DNA of 44,197 bases from SIG653 sp045577455 (lineage in GTDB: Bacteria > Bacillota > Clostridia > Oscillospirales > CAG-382). The notes beneath the pieces were generated by a model. The model saw only the letters and a list, made by a program, of their open reading frames with translations, ran no database searches and was not told where the DNA came from. A program made the translations under genes and the position numbers. Every line of letters begins with the position of its first letter. Within the stretch, counting starts at the first letter, position 1. Below, piece by piece: positions 31,932 through 39,557 of the stretch. The stretch lies in contig JAZNIJ010000219.1 of the NCBI GenBank assembly GCA_045577455.1, forward strand, positions 1-44,197, given 5' to 3'.

Positions 31932-34736
31932 ATGGCAAAAGAAATTGTTTTAAAAGGCGTGAGAGTTCACAATTTGAAAAATATATCACTTTCAATTCCT
32001 CGTGATAAGCTGGTTGTTTTCACAGGGCTTTCAGGGTCGGGAAAATCTTCTCTTGCTTTTGATACAATATACGCAGAGGGGCATAGACGGTTTGTTGAAT
32101 CACTATCTTCTTATGCGAGACAATTTTTAGGACAGCTCGATAAACCTGAGCTTGACTATATAGAAGGGTTATCACCTGCAATTGCCATAGACCAGAAAAC
32201 CACATCAAGAAACCCTCGTTCCACTGTTGGAACAGTTACGGAAATATACGATTACATCCGTTTGCTGTATGCGAGAGCAGGTGTTCCCCATTGCCCTGAA
32301 TGTGGCGAGGTTATCGAACAACAGTCCATTGATGAAATGCTTGAAGAAATAATGTCTCTCAAAGAAGGAACGAGATTTATGGTTCTTTCTCCCGTTGTTT
32401 CGGGTAAAAAGGGGATGCACGAAAAGGTTATTGCGTCCGCTGTTAAAAGCGGATTTGTTCGTGTGCGCATAGACGGAAATATGTATGATTTATCAGAGGA
32501 AATACAGCTTGATAAAAATCTGAAGCACGATATAGATATTGTTGTTGACCGACTTGTTATGCGCCCCGATATTCGTTCTCGCCTTGCAGACAGTGTTGAA
32601 CTTGCGTTGAAGCTGGCAGACGGACTTGTTAAAATCGGATTTGTTGATGACGATACTCCTGAGCTGGAATTCAGCCAGAATTATGCCTGCAAAAAACATG
32701 GAACTTGTATATCCGAGCTTTCTCCCCGAATGTTTTCTTTCAACAATCCATACGGTGCTTGCGAAGTTTGCGGAGGTCTTGGAGAGAGTTTTATTTTCTC
32801 ACCGCAAAAAATAATCCCCGATACATCGCTTTCACTTTATGGGGGTGCAATTATTGTAAACGGCTTCAAATCCGTTGAAGCGGGAACATGGACAGGCAAT
32901 ATGCTTTCTTCACTCATAAAATGTTACGGATACGATATCCATACACCGCTAAACCAATATTCACCTGAAGCAATGCACGCACTTCTGTACGGAAACGAAA
33001 AAAATGCAAGAAAGCGTTATGTGGGCGAGCCGTATTTCCCAGGTATTATTCCCACGATACAGAGACGCTTTGAGCTTAATTCCGATATGGACCAAAGGGA
33101 ATATTACGAGGAGTTTATGGAATATATTCCTTGCCCTGTGTGTAACGGAGACCGACTCAAAAAAGAAGCACTTTCCGTAACTATTGGTGAAAAAAACATA
33201 TCGCAGCTTTGCGGAATGTCTGTTGAAAAAATACTTGAATATATAGATAACCTTAAATTAACTGAAAGACAGAAAAAAATATCAGAAGAAATTTTTAAAG
33301 AAATAAAAGCACGCCTCGGTTTTCTTAACAGCGTAGGTCTTGAATATCTCACTCTTTCAAGAAAAGCAGGGGGACTTTCAGGCGGTGAAGCGCAGAGAAT
33401 ACGACTTGCAACCCAAATCGGCTCTGCTCTTGTTGGGGTTCTGTATATTCTCGATGAGCCAAGCATCGGTTTGCATCAAAGAGACAATCAAAAGCTGATT
33501 TCAACATTGAAAAAGCTGAGAGACATTGGTAACACCCTTATTGTTGTTGAACACGATGAAGAAACAATGCTTTCTGCAGATTGGCTTGTTGATATAGGGC
33601 CTGGGGCTGGAATCCACGGTGGCGAAGTTGTTTTTTCGGGAACTCCGGAGGATATTCTCAAAGACGAAAATTCCATAACGGGAATGTATCTTTCGGGACG
33701 AAAAAAAATCCCTGTTCCAAAAACAAGGAGAAAGGGAAACGGCTCTTTCCTCAAAGTAATAGGTGCATCTGAAAACAACCTGAAAAATATTGATGTTGCT
33801 TTCCCTCTCGGAACATTCACCTGCGTAACAGGTGTTTCGGGTTCGGGAAAATCGTCTCTTGTAAATTCAATTCTCTATAAAGCGGCAGGGAAGGCAACGG
33901 GAAAACGCACCCTTATACCGGGCAAATTTGAACGGCTTGAAGGAATTGAAAATATAGATAAAGTCATAGCAATAGACCAAAGCCCCATAGGTAGAAATCC
34001 ACGCTCCAACCCTGCAACATACACAGGGATGTTTTCAGACATCCGTAAGGTTTTTGCCGCTGTTCCCGAAGCTCGTGAGAGGGGATACAAAGAGGGAAGG
34101 TTTTCCTTCAATGTTAAAGGTGGCCGTTGCGAAACCTGCCACGGAGATGGAACTCTCACAATTGAAATGCATTTTCTCCCCGATGTTTATGTTACCTGTG
34201 ATGTTTGTAAGGGCAAGAGATACAACAAAGAAACTCTTGAAATAAAATACAAAGGAAAAACCATTAGTGATGTGCTTGATATGACGGTTGACGAAGGATG
34301 CGAATTCTTTGAAAACTATCGTTCAATTCGTGATAAGCTCCGCACCCTTCGTGATGTTGGGTTAGGGTATGTTAAAATTGGTCAAAGCTCCCTCACTCTT
34401 TCGGGCGGTGAAGCCCAAAGGGTTAAGCTGGCAACAGAGCTTTCAAAGCGTTCAACGGGTAGCACCCTCTATATTCTCGACGAGCCAACAACAGGGCTAC
34501 ACGCTGACGATGTTGACAAGTTAAGAATCGTGCTTCAAAAGCTGGTTGATGTGGGAAACACCGTTGTTGTTATTGAACACAATCTGGACCTTATCAAAAC
34601 TGCCGACTATATAATTGATATGGGCCCCGAAGGCGGAGACAAGGGAGGAACGGTTGTTGCAACAGGAACTCCCGAAGAAATTGCAAAATGTAAAAAGTCT
34701 GCAACAGGGGAATTTTTGAAAAAGTTTCTTGAATAA
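31932..34736 (+). CDS. uvrA: Excinuclease ABC subunit A
   Basis: UvrA is the damage-recognition ATPase of nucleotide excision repair and works with UvrB and UvrC. The 934 residues match the family. It has the first Walker A FTGLSGSGKSSLAFDTIYAEG shortened by its loop, the first zinc module (CPECGEVIEQQ and later CPVCNGDRL), signature LSGGEAQRIRLATQIGSAL, then the second Walker A GVSGSGKSSLVN, the zinc module CETCHGDGTLTIEMHFLPDV with CDVCKGKRY, and a second LSGGEAQRVKLATEL. I chose the ATG at 31932 (MAKEIVLKGVRVHNLKN) with GAGGT upstream, over the ORF start at 31908. No uvrB or uvrC is in this window. Confidence 0.97.
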   Translation: MAKEIVLKGVRVHNLKNISLSIPRDKLVVFTGLSGSGKSSLAFDTIYAEGHRRFVESLSSYARQFLGQLDKPELDYIEGLSPAIAIDQKTTSRNPRSTVGTVTEIYDYIRLLYARAGVPHCPECGEVIEQQSIDEMLEEIMSLKEGTRFMVLSPVVSGKKGMHEKVIASAVKSGFVRVRIDGNMYDLSEEIQLDKNLKHDIDIVVDRLVMRPDIRSRLADSVELALKLADGLVKIGFVDDDTPELEFSQNYACKKHGTCISELSPRMFSFNNPYGACEVCGGLGESFIFSPQKIIPDTSLSLYGGAIIVNGFKSVEAGTWTGNMLSSLIKCYGYDIHTPLNQYSPEAMHALLYGNEKNARKRYVGEPYFPGIIPTIQRRFELNSDMDQREYYEEFMEYIPCPVCNGDRLKKEALSVTIGEKNISQLCGMSVEKILEYIDNLKLTERQKKISEEIFKEIKARLGFLNSVGLEYLTLSRKAGGLSGGEAQRIRLATQIGSALVGVLYILDEPSIGLHQRDNQKLISTLKKLRDIGNTLIVVEHDEETMLSADWLVDIGPGAGIHGGEVVFSGTPEDILKDENSITGMYLSGRKKIPVPKTRRKGNGSFLKVIGASENNLKNIDVAFPLGTFTCVTGVSGSGKSSLVNSILYKAAGKATGKRTLIPGKFERLEGIENIDKVIAIDQSPIGRNPRSNPATYTGMFSDIRKVFAAVPEARERGYKEGRFSFNVKGGRCETCHGDGTLTIEMHFLPDVYVTCDVCKGKRYNKETLEIKYKGKTISDVLDMTVDEGCEFFENYRSIRDKLRTLRDVGLGYVKIGQSSLTLSGGEAQRVKLATELSKRSTGSTLYILDEPTTGLHADDVDKLRIVLQKLVDVGNTVVVIEHNLDLIKTADYIIDMGPEGGDKGGTVVATGTPEEIAKCKKSATGEFLKKFLE

Positions 34737-34769
34737 ACACAAAATTTGCAAAATACTCTAAAAATACTG

Positions 34770-34798
34770 TTGCATTTAGCGAAAAAATATGATAAAAT
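34770..34798 (+). promoter_or_regulatory. Promoter of proS
   Basis: TTGCAT (34770-34775), a 17-bp spacer and TAAAAT (34793-34798) lie 53 bp before the start codon. The leader is too short for a T-box, and no T-box sequence is seen. Confidence 0.7.
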
Positions 34799-34850
34799 CT
34801 ATCAGTTAACAATTGAAATTTAGTTGAAAGACGAAAGGAACATATAAATT

Positions 34851-36575
34851 ATGAAAGTTTCAGCTTTACTCGGTGAAAGATTTAAAGAAGCACCTTCGGA
34901 TTGCGTTATAGAAAGCCAAGCGCTTATGGTGCGCGGCGGATATATCAAATCTGTTGGAACAGGTGTTTTTTCCCTGTTCGCTCCTGCAAAGCGTATAACC
35001 AAAAAAATAGAAAATATAATGCGTGAGGAAATGGACGCTATAGACGGTCAGGAGGTTATGTTCCCCGTTGTTATGCCTGCTTCTCTTTGGAGTGAATCGG
35101 GCAGATATGAAAGCGTTGGGTCTGCGCTTCTCCGTTTTAAAGACAGAAACGGAATAGATATGGTTCTCGGTATGACTCACGAAGAAGCCGCTGTTCACAT
35201 GGCAAGGGATGCTGCACAGACATACACCAAATATCCCTTTATGATTTATCAGATTCAAACAAAATTCCGCGATGAACCCCGTTCCCGTGGTGGTCTTATC
35301 CGTACTCGTGAATTCACAATGAAGGATGCATATTCCTTCCATACTTCTGTTGAAGACCTTGAAAGATATTACGATGTTGCATACAAAGCATACGAGAGAA
35401 TATTCTCAAGATGCGGTGTTCCTCAGGTTGTTGCAGTTAAATCCGATTCAGGTATGATGGGTGGCAGAATATCACACGAATTTATGCTTCTCACCGATAT
35501 TGGTGAAGATACCATTGTAATCTGTCCCGAGTGTAACTATCGTTCCAACATGGAAGCGGCAGATTGCATTGTAGATACTCCCGAAAGCGAAATTTCCCCT
35601 CTTGAAGAGGTTTATACACCACATCAAAAAACAATTGAAGAAGTTTGCACATTCCTTAATGCACCTTCTGTAAATTCCTGCAAAGCAGTGCTTTATCAAA
35701 AGAATGTTGATGATTCCCTCGTTATTGTTTTCATCCGTGGCGACCTCGAAGTTAACGAAACAAAGCTTCGTAACTATCTCGGTGCAGAGGTTCATCCTGC
35801 TGTAGTTGATGAAACAATGGGAGTTTGCCCCGGCTTCATAGGCCCTGTTGGACTTCCAAAGAACATAAAAGTTGTATACGATGAATCACTCAAAAACATC
35901 GCTTCACTCGTTGCAGGTGCAAACAAAGAAGATTACCACTTCAAGGGTCTCAATATGGCTCGTGATGTTGGGGATGTTGAATATGTAAGTGTTGCCAAGG
36001 CAACAGAAGGCGGAATCTGCCCTGTTTGCGGTAAACATTCAATAACCATCAGCAGAGGTATTGAGGTTGGTAACATATTCCAGCTTGGAACAAAATACAC
36101 AGAATCAATGGGTATGCAATACATAGATGCGGAAGGACAGCTTCAGTATCCTATAATGGGCTGTTACGGTATAGGCGTTGGCAGACTTGTTGCATCGGTT
36201 TGCGAAGTAAGCCACGATAAATACGGCCCTATCTGGCCAATGACAATTGCTCCTTGGCAAATTCATCTCTGTGCGCTCAGAGTTGACAACCCTGCTGTTA
36301 AGGAAACTGCAGACAAAATATATGCAGAGCTTACAAAGTTGGGCGTTGAAGTTATCTATGATGACAGAAACATCTCTGCAGGTGTTATGTTCTCCGATGC
36401 TGACCTTTTGGGCGTGCCACTCAGAATGATTGTAAGCCCGCGTTCACTTGAGCGAGGTGCTGTTGAGCTTGTTGCTCGTGATAAGTCTTTCTCCAAAGAT
36501 GTGTCTCCCGATGAAGCTGCAAAAGCTGCAAGAGATACCGTAAGAGAAATGATAGACAAAATCAACGAGGCGTAA
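34851..36575 (+). CDS. proS: Prolyl-tRNA synthetase
   Basis: ProS charges tRNA-Pro. The 574-residue product is of the bacterial type: class II motif 2 region (FRDEPRSRGGLIRTREFTMKD), MTHEEAAVH, an inserted editing domain (about residues 225-400, with GDLEVNETKL and CPGFIGPVGLP), motif 3 (GCYGIGVGRLVASV) and a C-terminal anticodon-binding domain. The start has GAAAGGAAC 10 bases upstream. It lies 114 bp after uvrA and has its own promoter. It is followed by a repeat array whose first complete hairpin serves as a terminator. Confidence 0.97.
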   Translation: MKVSALLGERFKEAPSDCVIESQALMVRGGYIKSVGTGVFSLFAPAKRITKKIENIMREEMDAIDGQEVMFPVVMPASLWSESGRYESVGSALLRFKDRNGIDMVLGMTHEEAAVHMARDAAQTYTKYPFMIYQIQTKFRDEPRSRGGLIRTREFTMKDAYSFHTSVEDLERYYDVAYKAYERIFSRCGVPQVVAVKSDSGMMGGRISHEFMLLTDIGEDTIVICPECNYRSNMEAADCIVDTPESEISPLEEVYTPHQKTIEEVCTFLNAPSVNSCKAVLYQKNVDDSLVIVFIRGDLEVNETKLRNYLGAEVHPAVVDETMGVCPGFIGPVGLPKNIKVVYDESLKNIASLVAGANKEDYHFKGLNMARDVGDVEYVSVAKATEGGICPVCGKHSITISRGIEVGNIFQLGTKYTESMGMQYIDAEGQLQYPIMGCYGIGVGRLVASVCEVSHDKYGPIWPMTIAPWQIHLCALRVDNPAVKETADKIYAELTKLGVEVIYDDRNISAGVMFSDADLLGVPLRMIVSPRSLERGAVELVARDKSFSKDVSPDEAAKAARDTVREMIDKINEA

Positions 36576-36588
36576 TGTTACCACATTT

Positions 36589-36972
36589 AACGAAGGTTTC
36601 GTGGGTGTTTAATTATTTTTTAACGAAGGTTTCGTGGGTGTTTTTGAAAAAACACCCACACCCAAAAACTTTCAATCGCTATGCGTAAAGATTGGGATAT
36701 ATACAAAAGGGGAGAGCGACAGTTTTGTTTGTTGCTTTCCCCTTTTTTCACGAAGGTTTCGTGGGTGTTTTTGAAAAAACACCCACACCCAAAAACTTTA
36801 ATTCGCTATGCGTGAAGTTTGGGATATATACAAAAGGGGAGAGCGACGGTTTGGTTTGTTGCTTTCCCCTTTTAACGAAGGTTTCGCCCCAAAAACTTTA
36901 ATTCGCTATGCGTAAAGATTGGGATATATACAAAGGGGAGAGCGACGGTTTGGTTTGTTGCTTTCCCCTTTT
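36589..36972. repeat. Tandem array of a 127-bp hairpin-bearing unit (three copies plus a partial one)
   Basis: The unit begins ACGAAGGTTTCGTGGGTG and ends GCTTTCCCCTTTT. Unit starts are near 36589 (partial copy, about 25 bp), 36623, 36750 and 36875. The first full copies are spaced 127 and 125 bp and differ by a few substitutions. The last lacks about 30 bp containing the first hairpin. Each full unit has a palindrome (GTGGGTGTTTTT/AAAAACACCCAC) and a GGGGA-stem hairpin with a T-run. No coding function is supported; an open frame at 36692-36901 only reads through the repeats. Confidence 0.88.
36705..36746 (+). terminator. Terminator hairpin within the repeat unit
   Basis: AAAAGGGGAGAGC (36705-36717) pairs with GCTTTCCCCTTTT (36734-36746), allowing one mismatch, around a 16-base loop, and the plus strand continues with T residues. 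It is the first of three such hairpins in the array and is a likely end for the proS transcript. Confidence 0.6.
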
Positions 36973-36985
36973 TGTTAAAGTAAAA

Positions 36986-37025
36986 GTCCGTTTGAAATGC
37001 GTTGAGTTTCGCATTTCAAACGGAC
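36986..37025. terminator. Perfect 16-bp bidirectional terminator
   Basis: GTCCGTTTGAAATGCG (36986-37001) pairs with 37010-37025 around an 8-base loop. ATTTTCTTTT follows on the plus strand and CTTTTACTTT on the minus strand. It should end the minus-strand hydrolase gene at 37048 and anything that reads past the repeat array. Confidence 0.88.
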
Positions 37026-37047
37026 ATTTTCTTTTCTTTAACAAGGT

Positions 37048-38646
37048 TTAGGCAACTTCTCTGTTTCCACTCTGGAAAGCGTGTTTGATTTTTAAATAGT
37101 CTGCTGTGTTCAAAGTGCCGTTTCCGTCAACATCGGCGGCAACAAAGAATGCTCCCGAAAGCTTTTTAAGGTGCTGCAAGCTCCTTAAAACTGTTTGGAA
37201 ATCCGCTGTTGAGATTATTCCGTCGCCGTTAACATCGCCCTTAACTGCAATAGTGTATTTCTTGCCGTTAATCTCAACTGTGCAACCTGTACCAACAAAA
37301 GCATTTGATTGTAAATCAAAAGTTTCATTATATTTGTTTTCAATAACAGCGTCGCTTCCAACGCTTGCTATAATTTCAGAAACTGTTGATTTAGGAGAAA
37401 CATCTGTTGCAAGGAATTGTTTGTCATCAATCAAAACATTTGTAAGTGATTTAAAAGTGAAATTGTTTTTATTTGCAAACTTTTCCGCATAAGAGCCCTC
37501 ATATCCGCATATAACCATTGAGCTGTTGCAACCCGAAAATGCCTTTGCGGAAATTGAGCTTACAGCAGAAGGAATAATTACCTGAGTAATTGTTTTTTTG
37601 TTTTTGAACGAGCTGTCTCCAATAGATGAAACACCTTTTGGAATAGAAACAATGCTTGAAGTTCCTGTATACTGTTTCAAGCTACTGCCTGCAACAATAA
37701 AGTCGAAATCCTTCAAAACTGTAACCTGACATTTAACGCTCATACCGTTAACTGTTTCTGCAAGAACATTGGAAACTCCAACCTTATCTGCTGTAACTGT
37801 GCCTTCGGTAATGGAAATGTTGGATTTTGATGTTGTCCATGTGATATTGCTGTTGGCATTTGATGGTTCAACCTTTGCTTCGAGAGTGTAAGAAGCACCA
37901 AGTCCCAATGTGATTTTTGACGAGCTTATTGAAACTGATGTTGGCATAATTGTTGTTGCAAGGGAACGTGACTTCAAAATTTCTGTTGCAATGGTATCAA
38001 AAATCATAAGCTTATGAGCTTCAATTGTTTTAATTAGCTCATTTGGATAATCGGAGGAAGTTGCATACCCCGTTGAATAAACGGCTTTGCACGCCTTTTT
38101 GTAGTCCCTCAGCCCAATAAAAACCTCATATCTTTCAGAGTTAACAAACAAACTGCTGTGGTCGGAAAGACTTTCAGACCAGTTGTTATACGCTCTGAAA
38201 AACCTTTTTCCACCGTGTGAAGCGGCTTCTTCGTATGTTCCGTAAACCTGCTTTGTTGTTGTGCAGTAAACCTTTCCTTTCCACGATGGGGCTGCCATAA
38301 TTCCAAATATATTATTGGCAACAACTGCAATGTTTCCAACACCCCAACCGCCTTCCCAAACAGATTGGGAAATTGTAAGAGATGCTAAAATGTCGTTGTC
38401 AATCATATCCTGAATTGCAAGGGGAATTATAACTTTAAAAAAGTTCCTCTGCTTTGTGTTCAGGTTCATTCCTGCGATAACCGTCTGAACTTTATTAACA
38501 TCAAGCTCAGTGTCACCCTTGAACATCTGAATAACATCGGCATTTGTGTAAGTTTTAGCTTCTGTTTTTCTTAATGGAATAAATGTAACGAGCGTAAAAG
38601 CAATCAAAAGCGAAGCTAAAATGCGTAAGTTTCTGCTGTTTCGCAT
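37048..38646 (-). CDS. Secreted peptidoglycan hydrolase-like protein with Ig-like, LRR and dockerin domains
   Basis: The 532-residue product has a signal peptide (ILASLLIAFTLVTFIPL) and a glucosaminidase domain of the GH73/FlgJ type (about 60-220): ASLTISQSVWEGGWG carries the catalytic Glu context, and NNIFGI, KGKVYCTTTKQVYGTY and FRAYNNWSESLSDHS are typical. A Big_2-like Ig domain follows (VSISSSKITLGLGASYTLEA), then short leucine-rich-repeat-like units, and a C-terminal type I dockerin (about 470-526) with both calcium loops, GDVNGDGIISTADF and ADVDGNGTLNTADY. A dockerin would bind a cohesin of a scaffoldin, so the hydrolase may be part of a cellulosome-like or wall-bound complex. No cohesin gene is in the window. 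Confidence 0.88.
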   Translation of the reverse strand: MRNSRNLRILASLLIAFTLVTFIPLRKTEAKTYTNADVIQMFKGDTELDVNKVQTVIAGMNLNTKQRNFFKVIIPLAIQDMIDNDILASLTISQSVWEGGWGVGNIAVVANNIFGIMAAPSWKGKVYCTTTKQVYGTYEEAASHGGKRFFRAYNNWSESLSDHSSLFVNSERYEVFIGLRDYKKACKAVYSTGYATSSDYPNELIKTIEAHKLMIFDTIATEILKSRSLATTIMPTSVSISSSKITLGLGASYTLEAKVEPSNANSNITWTTSKSNISITEGTVTADKVGVSNVLAETVNGMSVKCQVTVLKDFDFIVAGSSLKQYTGTSSIVSIPKGVSSIGDSSFKNKKTITQVIIPSAVSSISAKAFSGCNSSMVICGYEGSYAEKFANKNNFTFKSLTNVLIDDKQFLATDVSPKSTVSEIIASVGSDAVIENKYNETFDLQSNAFVGTGCTVEINGKKYTIAVKGDVNGDGIISTADFQTVLRSLQHLKKLSGAFFVAADVDGNGTLNTADYLKIKHAFQSGNREVA

Positions 38647-38784
38647 AATGTAATTGTCCTTTCGTCGGTTTGGTTTTTTTTACCATCTTCATTATAGACG
38701 GAAACAAAAACCCTTAATCACTTTTTGAAAATTATTTTGGGTTAATAAATGAAATTTTCAATAGTATAATTTATATATGTTTTT

Positions 38785-39372
38785 TCAACTTTCCTCAGAT
38801 TCAGCTGTGTCCGTTGAATTGCTTTGTGGAAAAAACGAAATATTTTCGTCGCCATTCAAAGAAACTGTATACAGTGAATTATCTTCGTCATATGATACAG
38901 ATAAACAGGTATATTTTTCCAAAAGGTCCATAGGAAGATAACACTCTCCGTCGTCGTATAAAACAACATCGTTTATGCATTTCCAAACCCCGTTTACTTT
39001 TATTATATTGGAATTGGGAACAATTTCCATAACCTCTGTTTCAGATGGGTTGGAAACCGTAATACCTTCGGAGTTACCAACAACTCTGAATCCGATATGA
39101 CCGTTAAGCACGCTTAAAGGTAAGTAACCTTTACTGATTATGGAGCTATCGCCACTTCTCACGGTAACCGCTTTTGTTTGTTGTTGCGTTCTCAGTTTCA
39201 CCCTGTAATCGTTATTTTTTTCTGTGTTCATGAATGAAACATAATAAACAGCGGCAATAATCAAAGAGAATACACCAATATAAAAGGTGGTTATGCCCAA
39301 TAGCTTAAACAGCTTTTTTGCGGCGTATTTGGCAACTTTTTTCTTTTTTTTACTTCTTTTTGGATTAGACAT
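38785..39372 (-). CDS. Small membrane protein with amine-oxidase-N-like domain
   Basis: The 195-residue protein starts at the ATG at 39372 (GGAG upstream), has a very basic N-terminus (KRSKKKKKVAKYAAKK), one membrane segment (about 24-46), and an extracytoplasmic domain with GYLPLSVLNGHIGFRVVG and VVLYDDGECYLPMDLLEKY. This spacing resembles the copper-amine-oxidase N-terminal (stalk) repeats found in clostridial surface proteins. It ends in a Ser/Glu-rich tail. Function is unknown. It lies 138 bp upstream of the dockerin hydrolase gene on the same strand and is divergent from the Clp ATPase gene. Confidence 0.7.
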   Translation of the reverse strand: MSNPKRSKKKKKVAKYAAKKLFKLLGITTFYIGVFSLIIAAVYYVSFMNTEKNNDYRVKLRTQQQTKAVTVRSGDSSIISKGYLPLSVLNGHIGFRVVGNSEGITVSNPSETEVMEIVPNSNIIKVNGVWKCINDVVLYDDGECYLPMDLLEKYTCLSVSYDEDNSLYTVSLNGDENISFFPQSNSTDTAESEES

Positions 39373-39528
39373 TACTGCTCCTTTTTTATGTAAAAGCAAA
39401 TAAACTCAAAGCCCATTATAAATGATACACTGCTATAATACCATATTTTTTTTAAAAAAGGAAGTAGTTTTTGTTAAAAAAGAGAAAGAATTCATAGTAT
39501 AAATAATGAAAATGTTTTATTCATTTGC

Positions 39529-39544
39529 TTCCCACTATTGGGAA
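39529..39544 (+). promoter_or_regulatory. Palindrome TTCCCA-N4-TGGGAA before the Clp ATPase gene
   Basis: This perfect 6-bp inverted repeat lies 3 bases before AAAGGAG and 13 bases before the ATG. It could be an operator or an RNA hairpin next to the ribosome binding site. It is not a CtsR box. Confidence 0.4.
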
Positions 39545-39557
39545 TGAAAGGAGACCA

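Noticed and set aside
34737..34850. T-box leader for proS
   Set aside because: Only 114 bp are available, and neither a T-box core sequence nor a specifier/antiterminator structure was seen.
36589..36972. CRISPR array or protein-coding repeats at 36.6-37.0 kb
   Set aside because: Unit length is about 127 bp without unique spacers, no cas genes are present, and the 36692-36901 frame is read-through of a hairpin-bearing repeat.
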